64,000 nt of DNA, taken from Argyresthia goedartella. Taxonomy: Eukaryota; Arthropoda; Insecta; Lepidoptera; Argyresthiidae. A program made the translations under genes and the position numbers. Below the pieces are notes generated by a model, which was given only the letters and a program-made list of their open reading frames with translations, ran no database searches and had not been told where the DNA came from. Where the stretch lies: contig OX463815.1 of the NCBI GenBank assembly GCA_949825045.1, positions 18,035,231 through 18,099,230 on the forward strand. Direction: 5' to 3'. Positions 21,680 to 33,659 of this stretch are shown here, one piece after another (position 1 is the stretch's first letter; each line of letters opens with the position of its first letter).

Positions 21680-23640
21680 AAGATATTATGCCCTCCCCCC
21701 TATTTACACCATACATTTATTTATTTTTTACATGTAAATAAAGACACATACCTATTTAGATTTTTTGAAACAATCTATCAATAAGGGGGAATGGTCTTAT
21801 TTTGCCTATTTTCTTTCATTATTTCTTAACTGAGCATTTAAGGTTTACGAAAACATAATATTTGAGACCTCGCAACAAATCCTTCCATTTAACAAGTTAA
21901 TGTCAAATATAATATTTAAAAGAAATACATACACCCCCCTATTTAAACCATTAATTTCTCATTATATTCCCAGTAAGGTTAGGGAACAGTCTTTTGTTGC
22001 CTATTTTCTTGAATTCATAATTTCATAATTTCTTTATTGCACACAAAATATAAAGCAAAATTACATTTTAGATAAAACAGTGCACAACGGCGTACTTATC
22101 TCTAAGTAAGAGATATCTTCCAGCAAATCGAGTAAGAGGTAATTGTTGAGCGGGGGTAGACTAATTGTGTACAATTGTACTACATAGACTACATACCTAA
22201 ACATAATAATATACACTTCAAAATAAATACCTAAACCTGTTTATATAACCATCTAAGCCTAACTATATAAACGAATACTTAAATACTGTATAAGAATAAT
22301 AAACTTAATATATATATGTATATAAATTATGAATAAAATTAAAATACATACATACTAATACTTATGATTGAAGAGAAAGGTAGTGGTAAGGTACTCTTTA
22401 ACTCGACTTTTAAAAATGTTGAGAGTTGAACTGTCCCTGATGTTGGAGGGGAGTGCATTCCACAGCTGGATGGCCCGGATTCTAAACCCTTGTCCGTAGG
22501 ACACGGTGTTATGCTGTGGCAGGGTGAGCATGGAAACAGTCTGAGTTCTCCGAAGCCTGCTGAAAGAAAGGAAAGAAAAACGTTCTCGAAGAAAGGAAGG
22601 ATAGCGAGGGTTACGTAAAATATTGAACAGCAGAATGAGGATGTGAGTATTCCAGCGAAGACGTATCGGGAGCCACTTCAACTCCTTGCGATACAGCGAA
22701 ACATGATCATACTTGCGCAACCCAAAGATGAACCGAATCCCGAGGTTTTAAAGTCGCTCGAGTTTGTTCAATTGTTCTTCGTTCGCGCTGAGCCAACAGA
22801 CATCTGCATAATCAATGAGAGGTAGAAGGAGAGACTGGGCTTGGGTGATTTTGGTCTGTCGAGGTAGGAAGTTCTGAAGTCTCTTTAGAGAGTGAAAGGT
22901 AGCAAAGACTCGACGACTGACCTCATTGACATGCAGTGACCAGGACAGTTGGTTATCGAAGATAATGCCCAGGTTTTTAGCTTTCTTACTGTACATGATT
23001 ATGGTGCCATTGAAAGTGACAGGAGGAATGGGCTGATTCTGCATCAGATTAAGGAAATAACTGGTACCAATAATCATGGCCTGGGACTTGGTCGGGTTAA
23101 CCAAAAGACCGAAGGAAGAAGTTATGAATATTTTTTAACGAAAAATTTCACGATTATGAAAATATATGTTTGAGATCTGCAACAAGCCCTTTCATATGAC
23201 AGATCATACAATACAGTTTATTTTATTTCATGATTTGCCACCAATTTTGACCCCCCCCCCCCCCCCCTTATTTTAACCACACATTTTTTATTGTTCTTCA
23301 TGGAGTATTTAAGTAAAGGTCTCTATTAAGTAATAAAAAAAGAATCGATCATTCGGAGATTAGGTAAATGATGTTTTTTTTTGTTTTTTTTCTTATTTTT
23401 TTTTTTACTTCTAAGTAATTAAAAATATATATTTGAAATCCTCGCAACAAGTCCTTTCACACGATACAGTTTCAAATAAACTCAAATAAACTAAATTCAA
23501 AATGTATTTGTTTCCGTAACACGTTCGTGTTTGGGTCACATACAAATTTTCATCTAAATCGGTTCAGAATATTACTTTTACACACTTAAGACCAGCTAAG
23601 GAAAAAAATATAGAAGTATAACTATCGGTGAAAAATTACT
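21680..23640 (+). repeat. Tandem units of a dispersed repeat, interrupted by a LINE
   Basis: A phrase like 'tttgagacctcgcaacaaatccttccat' occurs near 21862, 23170 and 23432, each time about 150-250 bp after a poly-C or 'ccccccctatttaaacca' phrase (21695, 21940, 23250). These are copies of one repeat unit. The last copy runs on into 'gtgtttgggtcacatacaaatttt', which recurs at 31110. The LINE at 22020-23110 interrupts the series. A run of 18 C lies near 23253-23270. Confidence 0.55.
22020..23110 (-). pseudogene. LINE reverse transcriptase, C-terminal fragment
   Basis: Two minus-strand frames belong together. 23104-22748 encodes 'NPTKSQAMIIG', 'NLGIIFDNQLSW' and 'LLLPLIDYADVCW', the segment just after the RT catalytic motif in CR1/Jockey LINEs. 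22720-22355 encodes the tail 'LKWLPIRLRWNTHI', 'FRIRAIQLWNALP' and 'FKSRVKEYL'. A short gap or shift lies between. The element is cut at its 5' end near 23110. At the 3' end AATAAA is followed by two copies of an AAATTATG-like octamer (near 22025). Confidence 0.8.
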
Positions 23641-23999
23641 CGACGAAAACTGTACCGGGTAGAGTTTAACATGACGGCTCCAATGCCCGTTCACTGTGTC
23701 TTCAAATCGACCAATCAGGGCCCAAACCAATCATCAGCATCTGGTACCGTTTTCGAATGACAATTTGTTATATTTTTTTCGTTCACCACTTAAGACAGAC
23801 AATCAAGTGATCCGTTTTACTGCACTTAAAAACAAAGAGCAATTATACAAACGGGTACTGGATGGGTTGCCATTTCTATGTGGCATTTGATTCGAACACT
23901 TCCGTGAATTGGATGACACGTTTAGCTGTAGGTCCCGGCTACTACTCGGTGGTAGTTAATGTAAAGCCAAAGCTCTTATAGGGCAGCTTGATAACTTCT

Positions 24000-24095
24000 G
24001 AGAGTCGGGTTGGCTACAAGCCCTCCATCAACCCGCACTGAGCCAGAGTGGTGGAGTAGGGCTCAATCTTACTCGTATCTGGGTAAAGGCCCATT
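24000..24095 (+). repeat. SINE 3' fragment
   Basis: 'ccctccatcaacccgcactgagcc' like wording and 'gctcaatcttactcgtatct' match the 3' part of the SINEs at 21155 and 37585. Confidence 0.45.
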
Positions 24096-25640
24096 TATTT
24101 ATGTATAAATAAATGCAAAACGCAAACCATGCATTTCAGTATTATTTCAGTGGATTAATGTAGGCATATACATAGATCCTTTCACGTCAAATGAAATGGA
24201 AGCCGATAGCAGATTTTTCTACTATTTGGATATTCTCAAAGGCAGCTGAAATATGTTTTTGTTTAAAGTTTTTCACAATTACAGGAGGGTAGTTTGACCC
24301 AACTGGTAAATATAGGTATCATGACTCATCCATAAAATAAAGAATACGTAAATATTATGTACCTAGTTATATGTATAGTCATCTCCACCTAAACTGCTGA
24401 CCGGCAAGGCTTCGTCAGCAACAATGTTGTAAGTAGAGACCGCTTCTCAGAAGTCAGGATGTTTAGTCTAAGGCACTCTCCCGATGTAAGGTACTCGTAG
24501 AATGAAGCATTCATTAGTGGTCTGGTCTCCGAATCGTACAGTCGTTTTAAGTAGGCTAAGCTCTAGATGTCAGCTCTCAAAATCGGGCAGTCATTTTAAG
24601 TAAATCTAAGTAATTAATAAAAGCTCATATTTTGAAAAGCTTTTCAATCCGCTACAAAACTTGTCTACCTACCTAATTGGGTGTATTTGTTTGATATTGG
24701 TACTCTATACTCCTACACTGTAGAACTGAGGCGACCCATGCTTCCAAAACATTTTCAACAATATCGCCGACCCATTCTACTTATATACTAATCCAAAACA
24801 ACCTAAAATCTAATGATTATAAAACTAATTGATGTTTCCAACCGACTTCAAAAAAGCAGGTTCTTAATTCGATAAGTTTGTACCCATACCTAACATATAG
24901 GCCTGTAACTACGACATATTATCGGAAATTCAAAATATAAACAGTTGTTCTATTATGCACCTAATACAAAATTAAATACTCGAGACTACATGAAGCTGAA
25001 TCTCATGGATTCTGTACATCCATTTTGCTTTTATCCAGGTATTAAAAGAGAAGCAATTATCTCAGTTAATGTTATCTGGATTCAACTGAAATCACCCTCA
25101 CACCCTCATAAACTCGTGTGAAGGGTATTTCACGTTAGAGCCTACTGTGAAACGAATAAGAGTTGTTTTATTATTGTACTTTGCTATTGAAGTGAAAACT
25201 TAATAGCTAATTAAAGTAGTCATTTGCCTACAGCTATAATTATTTTTTTATCATGCTTTTCCATGTTTTTTGTAAACCATACCCATTTATTCAAAGTGCA
25301 GCATAAGGACATAATTTAAATATGAATGATCTGATATGTCATCTCAAATAGATGGGTGACACGGAAAAATAATAACTATAATATTATCAGTATTAGGTAA
25401 ATTATGTTTCATGTTGTGCACAAGTCTACCCCTGCTCCACCATCAACCTATGTCATCCTTACTTGTTTTGCTGAAAGAGATCTCTTGATAGAGATAAGCT
25501 CGACCTTGTAACGTATTTATATATTATTTTGTAAAATTTTCTGGATGTCGTATGTGTTCAATTATGAATTATATAAATTATGAACAATTTCCACAAAATT
25601 AGTAATTAAACTACGTATATTAAATAAACTGTTATGGAAA
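24096..25640. other. Unassigned AT-rich stretch
   Basis: No gene seen. At about 24840-24870 the phrase 'caaccgacttcaaaaaagca' is a common lepidopteran repeat motif. The rest shows no structure I can name. Confidence 0.35.
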
Positions 25641-25819
25641 GGCCTACACTTTATCTTTGCTTGTGGAACGGTTTGTCCCCATCCGTTCATCCCGACATAG
25701 AGTTATTTGGTCGTTAGGGAAAGCCGTTAGTGCGTTATTAAAGTTGGTCGCTGGACGGGGTGAATAGAAGGTTGGAGAGGTCAACAACAGAACATTTTAA
25801 ATCCCACAGTCAGACATTC

Positions 25820-26615
25820 AAAAGCTATTCTCCGAGATAAGGCTGCTTCGAGAAGACATTCTCTCTCTGGGGGAACGCATAGACACGGCAACTTAGTCGA
25901 TCACTGCGTGTCTTGTCCGAATGGACTCCGCAGGAAAGAAAGTGGCAGCACTGGAAAACAAGCCGAATAGGTAATATTGCTGAAAAAAGAGGTCAAGCAA
26001 CTGCAGGCACAAATTTCTAACCAAGAGCAAATGTTATTAGCTAACGAAGTAGAAGTATGTGGAGTGCCGGAGCTTGAGAGCGAGAATCCTCATTACATCG
26101 CACTTCTTATTGCTTCGAAGCTCGATGTTCAGTTGGTGGACACGGATATCGACTGGTCGGCACGCGCAGGCCCAAAACGCTCTTCGTCCAAAGTCGGAAG
26201 ATCTACAGAAAGCCTGCTAAACCCAAAAAAGATACTTCCACGCCCATTAGATATCAGACTAAACCGGCGCTGCAAAAAAGAGGAGATTCTTAAATCGTCT
26301 ATGTCAAGGCGAGGTCTCACATTCAAAGATCTGGAATTCAAAGGCCCATCTGAAGACCTCTTCTTTAACGAAAGGCTAACCAAGTCAAACCGGCTGTTAT
26401 TTCGAGCAACGAGGCTCAGAACCAAGAAGACTCACAGATACCGATGGATCAGCAATGGATTCATACTTGTCCGTCGGTGTGAGGGACAACCAGCCACCCC
26501 TGTGCGTTCATTCGAAGACCTGGATAAGCTTGTCGGACTTCAACTAAGTACAATATATTTTCAAACTGTTTTTATAGAAATCTGTGTGACCAACTTTTAC
26601 ACCATTTATATTTAA
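25820..26615 (+). pseudogene. LINE ORF1 remnant
   Basis: Coiled-coil-like text (LRED.LSLGERI; later LKKEVKQLQAQISNQEQ) lies upstream and at the start of the 212-codon frame at 25977, with stops near 25890-25975. The middle reads 'ANEVEVCGVPELESENPHY', typical of these ORF1 proteins, and the C-terminal domain reads 'FFNERLTKSNRLLFR' and 'HRYRWISNGFILVRR'. The product would be an RNA-binding protein of the LINE particle. The ATG at 25977 is internal. Confidence 0.7.
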
Positions 26616-26668
26616 ATCACAAAATGTTTTTTATTGGTATGTCCCATATCTTCATTATTCATATATAG

Positions 26669-26670
<2 letters not shown>

Positions 26671-26707
<37 letters not shown>

Positions 26708-26710
26708 CGT
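26671..26710. repeat. (TAA)n microsatellite
   Basis: About twelve TAA units, followed by 'cgtttattcatc'. In reverse this reads as AATAAACG plus (TTA)n, which could be the 3' tail of a minus-strand element covering part of 26710-26970. Confidence 0.85.
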
Positions 26711-26974
26711 TTATTCATCAAACAAAATACAACAGAACTGTTACAGTATTTAAGATGTGTTTAGCTATAGTTGGAGTAAACATACGGAAAACATCTGAAC
26801 CTGAGCTAGGTATAACCTGTATTTCAGGCACAGAAATTTATATTTCAGAAATTTATAATTTATTATTTCACTTATATCGACAAGTATTCATTCTGTACAC
26901 ACTTAGATAGGTTACATGAACTTATAGATATATATATGATAGGATCCACAAGAATAATTAATCCCCTTCTAATA

Positions 26975-27200
26975 ATACCTATAATATACCTTGGACACTA
27001 TTTACATACATTGATCTAGCCCCAATCTAGGATTCTCTGTATCTTGGGTACTAGACAACGATAAACATATACTTAGATAGATAAACAACCATGACTAGGG
27101 AACAAAGATCCGTTGTCGGGTCTCGAACCGGGACTCCAACCCGGGTCCCTCGGCTTCGTAGGCAGGGTCACTGCCGACTCAGCCATTCGGGTCGTAACAC
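26975..27200 (-). mobile_element. tRNA-derived SINE (family A)
   Basis: Read on the minus strand from 27200, it starts 'gttacgacccgaatggctga', has an A-box-like 'tggctgagtcgg', a B-box-like 'gggttggagtcc', then a unique body and a tail of 'ccaaggtata..ggtattatt'. The copy at 46592-46852 is the same family. Such heads carry an internal RNA polymerase III promoter; mobility depends on a LINE. Confidence 0.8.
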
Positions 27201-27349
27201 TATCGTCTTAGTAGTAACACTGGTAATTTGCATGGTATACGGCGAGGAAAACGAACATTTGAGATTGTTTTAAACTGCCGCCGGCCTAAGTCTAGAAGCT
27301 TATATAGAGACATCGCTAAAAATACCGTGCCAAGTGCTTGATATACCAG

Positions 27350-27900
27350 AGCTTTGCAAGGGGAATCTTATTCTTGAGCATAATTTTAAACTATTATCAT
27401 TCAATATTAGAAGTATGCAATTTTTTTTCATCAATTCTTAGTGATTTTGGAAAGATTCAGCATAGCGTTCGATATTATTATTCTCACAGAATGTCATCTC
27501 ACCGAGACCTCGCATGTGAGGTCGATTCAGGGGCATACTGCGTTCAACACTCACAAATTAATTGATAAGGCTGTTGGCGTGCTCACATTTTTTCGCGATA
27601 CCTGGGCAGTGGACGTAGTTGAGCCAGATTTAACGGATGCTAACAGCCTGTTGATAGATTTCACAGGGTCACTCTCAATCTATGCAATTTACTGGTCACC
27701 CCCGTTCACCGATAAAACCATATTTATTAAATCTTTAGATAGGCATTTCAAATCAAGCCCCACCATGAATATAATAATATCCGGTGACTTAAATATTAAC
27801 CTACTAGATGATACAGATACTCCTGACTATATTTCGTTGATGAGAGAATCAGGACTGAGGCCTTTTATAACAAAGGCAACCAGAGGGCTTCTTGTTTAGA
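27350..27900 (+). pseudogene. LINE endonuclease remnant
   Basis: 'LSFNIRSMQ' near 27395 begins the domain; then 'FDIIILTECHL', 'AVGVLTFFRD', 'YAIYWSPPF' and 'IISGDLNINLLDD' give the AP-endonuclease blocks. A frameshift lies near 27430 and a stop at 27897. It belongs to the LINE beginning near 25640. Confidence 0.7.
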
Positions 27901-28400
27901 TCATATATTCATAGGCATAAAACTAGAAATATCGGGGATTGTCTGAAGAACTTCGCTAACAGACAACAACATTACAATAGGAGAAATCAAACTTAAATTA
28001 AAAAGAAAAAAAAATAAAAGAACCATTACCAAAATTTACACTCTTGCTATCATCACAAACTAAGTAAACAAAACTGGGAGAACGTGTTTAGTTGTGATGA
28101 TGCCATGTCAAGCGCTCAATTATTCACGGGCACCATGACACATATACTAAGAGCCCATTCCAGAGCGGTAACCACTAGTCGAAATAAGAATATAACAAAG
28201 CCTTGGACCACACCGGGTCTCATCCGCTGAATTAAACACAAGGATATGCTACATTTAAGTGCCCGTCTTTATCCCCAAATATTATTCTACTAATATCTTA
28301 CAAAAGGGACAATAATTATTGTAGTTTATCCTTTAAAGAGACTTAAGAGCTAACATAATAATTCAATATTATCTGAAAGTAAAGATAACCCTTAGAAAAT

Positions 28401-29520
28401 GTGGCAAGCTGTAAAAAAATATGTGACCTAAACAAAAATACAAAAGGTAGCACTGACTTACTTAAGGCTAAAATTACGGTAGCTGAATCCATTATCTACT
28501 GCAACAAATATTTTACCAGCATAGGAGTAAACCTAGCTAACAAAACTAAAGCAAAACTCAAATCCGCTCAGCTTAACTTGACAAAGAAAGTCAAAACCAC
28601 CGCTAGGCTTAGTGCTAACTTGTTAGTTCTACTGCCCATGGGCATAAATGAAGTTGTCAAAATAATAAAAAACCTTAAAGACCACGGTGCCCCGGGGTCA
28701 CACAGCATCAATAACAAGCTACTGAAGTCAATTACGAAATCTTTGCTTATGCCGCTAACGCATATATTTAATCTCAATCTGTCTACGGACCACTTCCCTC
28801 AATGCTGCAAAGGAGCCACGGTGGTCCCGATACACAAAAGTGGGGACAAAACCGAGCCCTATAACAGGACAATCTCTCTGCTTAGCACTCTCTCAAAAAT
28901 CCTGGAGAAAATTGTGAGTGTACGTCTTGTTGGGTACTTGGAGTCCCACCGGCTCTTGCAAACGGTCAATTTGGTTACCGCCAGGATAGATCCACAGGGG
29001 AAGCTGTTACAGCACTACTTAAAGTTGTATGCGAAGAGCTGGATAAAAGCAGAGCATGTGTAGGCGTTTTGCTGGATCTAGTAAAAGCATTTGATACAGT
29101 TTCTCCGCAGATACTTTTCGCAAAACTGGAATAACTTGGCATTTGTGGCACAGCTCTGGATTAGTTTAGACCAGTGTCTCAAAATAGGAGATAAAGTTAG
29201 TTCCCACGAGCCGATAAATTTTGGTATGCCCCAAGGCAGTATACTCGGCCCAACCCTAGTAATCGTCTACATTAATGACATCTGGCAGGCAACATACACG
29301 TATAACGATGTAAGATGTTCTGTTATGCCGACGATACGGCCTTGGTGATAAGCCAGGATTCATGGGACCAAACGAAAGCTCTAGCTGAGTCATGCATATC
29401 GTGGGTTGGAGGTTGGCTTGATAACAATCTTATAACACTCAATGTGGAGAAGACAATATTCATATGCTTTCATAAGACTGCGGCGGCCAGCCGCCTATTA
29501 ACTTTAGAGACCTAAGAATT
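28401..29520 (+). pseudogene. LINE reverse transcriptase remnant
   Basis: 28401-29063 covers the N-terminal RT blocks ('NLKDHGAPGSHSINNKLLK', 'GATVVPIHKSGD', 'ISLLSTLSKILEKI'). Near 29060 'GVLLDLVKAFDTV' (motif A) is out of frame with it. 29091-29348 holds 'MPQGSILGP' (motif B). 29315-29515 holds 'CYADDTALV' (motif C), one more shift away. Further RT tail text follows to about 29820. The LINE is non-functional. Confidence 0.75.
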
Positions 29521-29852
29521 CACAACTGCCAACAGAGAAATGGTGCATGCGACTGTCCCGTGATTGCCAAAACTAATTCATTAAAATATCTCGTTCTCAT
29601 ACTCGATGAACAACTTACGTTTCGACCTCATATCAACAACATGGCAAGTCGTGTTAGAAGGCTCATACCCATTATAAAACTTCTGCGACAGGGGGGCGAT
29701 TATGAGGTACTAAAAGCTTAGCATATATCTCACTTGCCCAGTCCCTCCTGCTCTACTGCATTACCGCTTGGGGCAGCGCAGCATAACTGCCTTGATTAAC
29801 TTAGAAAGGGCAAGGAATAGAAACAGAATTTAATTGGTAAAGACATATATTA

Positions 29853-30885
29853 GGTCCTTACATATGAAATTGGCGTTTTGCATGGGAGGAACATAAAATC
29901 GTTTTTTTTTTAATATAATATATTTATTTAATCAAAGTATGTACCATTGCTATCTATACACTTTTGCCATCTCATAGGTAGTTCTTCGATCCCTTTACTA
30001 AAAAAACATTCGGACGGGAATCAATAAAATCTTTGAAGGCGGTTTGGACTGCCCCATTGGAGTTGAATTTTTTCCCTTTCAAGAAGTTATCCAAATTTCG
30101 AAAAATTCGTAATCTGTTGGAGCAAGGTCCGGAGACTACGGTGGATGTCTTAGACATTCCAATTGAAGCTCCTCTAATATGGTAGCCGTCTGTTGTGCAG
30201 TGTGTGGTCTAGCGTTATCATGAAGCAGCAGTGGCCTAGAGCGATTGACCAGCCTCGGTTGTTTATCAGCTAGCTTTTCCATCTTAATTTGCAGTTGCTG
30301 ACAATAGACATCTGCCGTAATCGTTTGGCCAGATTTAAGAAAGCTGTGGTGAACGACACCAGCACTAGTCCACCAAACGCTCACAAGTAACTTTTTTGGA
30401 GTAAATTTTCGCTTTGAGCATGGTTTGGCTGGTTCGGCAGGTTTCAGCCATTGCGATACGCGCTCCCGATTATCGCACAGGATCCACTTTTCATCACAGG
30501 TAATGATTCGATTTAAAATCCTTTCATTATTGTGCCGGGTGAGTAATGCAACGCAGCAGTCAATGCGCATTTGTTGATTTGCTTCGCTCAGTTCGTGAGG
30601 TACCCACATTTCAAGCTTTTTCACCTTCCCAATTTGCTTCAAGTGAATTAAAACAGTTTCATCACTAACACCGCAGCCTGCAGCTAACTCGGACGTGGTT
30701 TGCGATGGATCCGCTTCCACAATAACCTTCAATTCTTCATTATCAACTTTGGTCTCCGGCCGTCCACGGTGCTTGTTCTGCAGGTCGAAATTTCCAGAAC
30801 GAAAAAGTTGGAACCAAAAACGCACTGTGTTTTCTATTGCGGCACCGTCGCCATACACATCATTAATTGTAGTAGGAAGAGAAGG
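29853..30885 (-). pseudogene. mariner transposase, broken and 5'-truncated
   Basis: 240 codons (30858-30136) begin within the DNA-binding part ('FWFQLFRSGNFDLQNKHRGRP'), continue with 'TCDEKWILCDN' (first catalytic Asp) and 'LLHDNARPHTA' (second) and end at an in-frame TAG where Tyr is expected (HPP*SPDLAPTDYEFF). The third catalytic Asp lies just after, in PTDY, giving the DD34D spacing of mariner. A one-base loss follows, after which 'RNLDNFLKGKKF' continues at 30110. The 3' inverted end 'ggtccttacatatgaaattg' starts at 29853 next to a TA. No matching 5' end is seen near 30885. Confidence 0.85.
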
Positions 30886-31665
30886 GACGATGGTATATTT
30901 TTTTGTCTTTTTGATTAAATATCTTTTTAAGCAAGTATTTCAAAAATCAGAAAACATATTGCGATCCTTGCAATAAGCCATCCTTGCATTTGACATGTCA
31001 ATATAATACAATACAATATTAGCCCTTACAATTTTTTTATTTTTGAATTCGGTCCAAAGTGCCTAAATTCTAAATTAATCTGTTTACCTAACCAATCGTG
31101 TCTGGGTCACTTATAAAAATAAGTGAACAAAATTGCAACTTAATCAGCCCAGAAATCGGTCTTTTTATATAGTTATACTTTTACACACATAGGACAGACA
31201 CACGTGTGATCCAATAAAGGTTCAGTTTTTCCCTATTAAGGGTACGGAACCCTAGAAAGGAACCCTTTTAGGATTTCTTCATTGTCCGTCTATCCGTCTG
31301 TCCTTCTGTGTATCTGTCTGTCAAGACCCTTTTTCTCACGAACACTTGGAGCAATCGATTTAAAATGTATATCAATTTCTCAGGTTCGTTGTCCGTTAGA
31401 GCTGTGAAAACATCAAACTTCTAGGTCAACGTATTCAAAAGCTACGGCCGTTTATGACAAATTTGCTTGACACTCGCAAGGAAATCAGAACCTATAGGGT
31501 TCTTCTCGTTGACATAGAATTATGAAATTTGGCACGAAGCAAGGTCTTAAAGCAGAAGTAAAGGAAAACATTTGAGAACTGTAAATTTGTAGTTCCTTAA
31601 AAAAAATGTGGTTCGTGTCGAACCCTCGGTGAGCGAGTCCAACTCGCACTAGGTTTTTTGGTAGG
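30886..31665. repeat. Dispersed lepidopteran repeat, long copy
   Basis: It combines the units seen separately elsewhere: 'atccttgcaataagccatcc' (30955), 'gtctgggtcacttataaaaa' (31108), 'gggtacggaaccctagaaag' (31240), 'ctgtctgtcaagaccctttt' (31316), 'acctatagggttcttctcg' (31490) and 'gtccaactcgcactaggttt' (31637). This order shows that the pieces scattered through the window belong to one composite family. Confidence 0.65.
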
Positions 31666-31680
31666 TTTAGGTACTAGGTT

Positions 31681-31760
31681 TAGGTAAATTATATTGGCGT
31701 CACGCTCGCACAGTTCAATTGTGAGCATGACAGAAATATAATTTACGTGCGAGCGAAAGA
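31681..31760. repeat. Short inverted repeat
   Basis: 'taaattatattggcgtcac' and 'gctcgcac' on the left are mirrored by 'gtgagc..gac' and 'atataatttacgtg' on the right, around a centre near 31715. It is probably the trace of a small foldback element just upstream of the host exon. Confidence 0.5.
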
Positions 31761-31856
31761 GACAAGTAGCTAGAGGTGAATGGATGAAGTTCTTCCTGCT
31801 CGGCGACCGTACTTTACTAGTCTATGAGTAATTCGCATAAGGTGTCATCTCACAAG

Positions 31857-32071
31857 AACCGTCTCCTCCCCAGCTTCGTGAGCGCATCACGCTGTGCATC
31901 CTGTATCGGCGAGTCTGCACGCGCAGCGTGGTACCGCCACTCCGACGGCTGGCGGGGCGCGCCGCCCCCCGGCCCACGCCGTTCCCCCTGGGACTCCCTG
32001 CCCAGTCTGCGCCATGACAGCCTCAACGACTCGGGGTACAGGAGCAACCGGGCAGACAGCTTCGAGCAAAG
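31857..32071 (+). CDS. Host exon, still life (sif)-like
   Basis: 215 bp read as 'NRLLPSFVSASRCASCIG...', with 'SLRHDSLNDSGYRSNRADSF' near the end, GC-rich unlike its surroundings. The 3' edge is a good donor (aaag|gtatgt at 32072), splitting an AGG codon after two bases. The acceptor is either ctcacaag|aac (start 31857, used here) or ctcctccccag|ctt (start 31874). Joined to 46182-46314 the frame continues as EQRGVFDRQDS. From memory, this resembles the low-complexity region before the first PH domain of Drosophila still life, a Rac guanine-nucleotide exchange factor of the Tiam1 family that acts at synapses. Neither this exon nor its partner contains a PH or DH domain, so the name rests on local similarity. 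Confidence 0.7.
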
Positions 32072-32289
32072 GTATGTAAAGATAATATAATCATTACGTT
32101 CTAGGTAGGTATTTGAGGCGTTTGAGGCATTGATTTGTAAGGTTATACTAGAAAAGGCGTTTATGGAAATAAACGAAAAGCGGGGCGTTTACCTATAATT
32201 AAATATAAAATATGACTAATAAAAATGTGACTATTACAAAAAGTGGCATTGTAGTTCATGGACTTTCGTGGAAAGCTTTTGGGGAGGAT

Positions 32290-32995
32290 GGGGTGTATGT
32301 CTAGAAGCTGAAGGCAGGTTGCAAGCCCGTCCTAAAGGCTCCCGTAAAATTTTTCAACAAAGGTCTTACTGAGGGTGCTACGCCCGGTTCGTGGAAGAAC
32401 GCGATCGTCACGACCCTTCACAAAAAGGGGGACAAATCCAAGTTGTCCAATGACCGCCCCATTAGCCTGCTCTCTCAGGTCTACAAACTAATCACTAAAG
32501 TCCTGTGCCATCGCCTCACTACTACCCTTGACAAATACCAGCCTGTCGGACATACTGGCTTTCGGAGGGGTTACTCGACAATGGATAACATCCATGCGGT
32601 GAAGCAGCTGATGGAAAAAAGCAGAGAATTCAACTGGCCCTTGTGTTCCGCCTTTATCGATTATGAGAAGCGGAGGGTATCGACAGCGTCGAGCACTGGG
32701 CCGTGTTCCGCTCTCTCCATCGCTGCGGCATTGACATGCGATACGTCAATACCCTCCGCGAGCTATACAGGCAAGGGTGTCAGACAGGGGGATACTCTCT
32801 CAACCAAACTATTCACCAACGTTCTGGAGGACATTATGAAGACGTTTGTTTTGGAGTGAGAGAGGAGTCAACATAACATAACGGGGCACGCATGTCGCAG
32901 ATCAGGTTTGCGGATGACCTCATTCTCGTCGCCGAAGGCGTCTCAGATCTCCAACATATGCTCGCAGAATTGTACACACATGAGTTTCAATAATT
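32290..32995 (+). pseudogene. RTE-type LINE reverse transcriptase fragment
   Basis: The text 'VKFFNKGLTEGATPGSWKNA' (out of frame at first), 'TTLHKKGDKSKLSNDRPISL', 'GFRRGYSTMDNIHAVKQL', 'CSAFIDYEK' (motif A, AFD lost by a deletion), 'GVRQGDTLSTKLFTNVLE' (B) and 'IRFADDLILVAEG' (C, after a shift) marks an RTE-clade RT. Shifts and a deletion around 32670-32760 break it. It lies just inside the intron after the host exon. Confidence 0.75.
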
Positions 32996-33228
32996 TACTC
33001 GATGGACATCGGTTTCATCTCTGGCCGCAGATGTCAAGTTTTTTTAAAAACGGTATGCCAGTCTCCATACAAAAATGTTAGAACCCTTTTGATATTTTGT
33101 GTATTGTTTTTCCGAACGTAATATAAATTTTCGCGCTTGATTCAGAAAATATTAAATCTTACTTTTGAATTCATATGAAGTCGACTTAACTTTTTTAAAT
33201 TACTTTTAATTTTATTAAATTAATATAT

Positions 33229-33319
33229 ACAAATATTGTCATAACCCTAAACATTATTATGTTTAGGGTATTGTCATAACCCTAAACATTATTATGTTTA
33301 GGGTTATGACAATATTTGT
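33229..33319. repeat. Near-perfect 91 bp palindrome with inner duplication
   Basis: The ends are 'acaaatattgtcataaccct' and its reverse complement. The inside has two overlapping hairpins 'cataaccctaaacattattatgtttagggt', the second complete to 'tatg'. It can form a cruciform. No gene overlaps it convincingly. Confidence 0.9.
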
Positions 33320-33659
33320 AATGATAAATCTAACAAGCTCCTGTCAGTCTATTAAGCAAATTCTGAAAACCCCTGACCGTCTTTGTTGCACTCCTATCAT
33401 ATTCACAACCAACCGCAAATTTCTCAAGTTTTCCAGCTGTTCTTTTTACAGTAATGTTTTTCATAATTTGAAAACTGCTGAACTGAGTTTGATGAATATT
33501 CCTTCGTTGCCCAGCTCGTATCAATAAGCTAGACCACCAAACTTATACGTGATGGTCCATATCTTAAAAACTGCTGTAACAACGATTTGATAAAACTAGC
33601 ACTGTTCCCTAAGATCGGAGTAAAAGTAAGCCAAAAAAAAATGTAGAAGAGTTCACACA

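Larger units (their letters stand above)
25640..29852 (+). mobile_element. Decayed CR1/Jockey-like LINE with nested SINE
   Basis: Fragments of ORF1 (25820-26560), endonuclease (27350-27900) and reverse transcriptase (28401-29515) occur in the right order on the + strand. Other elements, including a SINE, separate ORF1 from the endonuclease. The 3' end is cut at 29852, where a mariner end begins. Many stops and shifts show it is dead. Its ORF1 resembles that of the LINE at 12925-16985 but is a different family. Confidence 0.75.

Noticed and set aside
31894..32079. Alternative + and - frames over the first host exon
   Set aside because: They are shadows of a GC-rich exon. Only the frame ending EQR joins the second exon in phase.
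33185..33320. Telomeric repeat (TTAGG)n
   Set aside because: Only single TTTAGGG words occur, inside the palindrome; there is no array.
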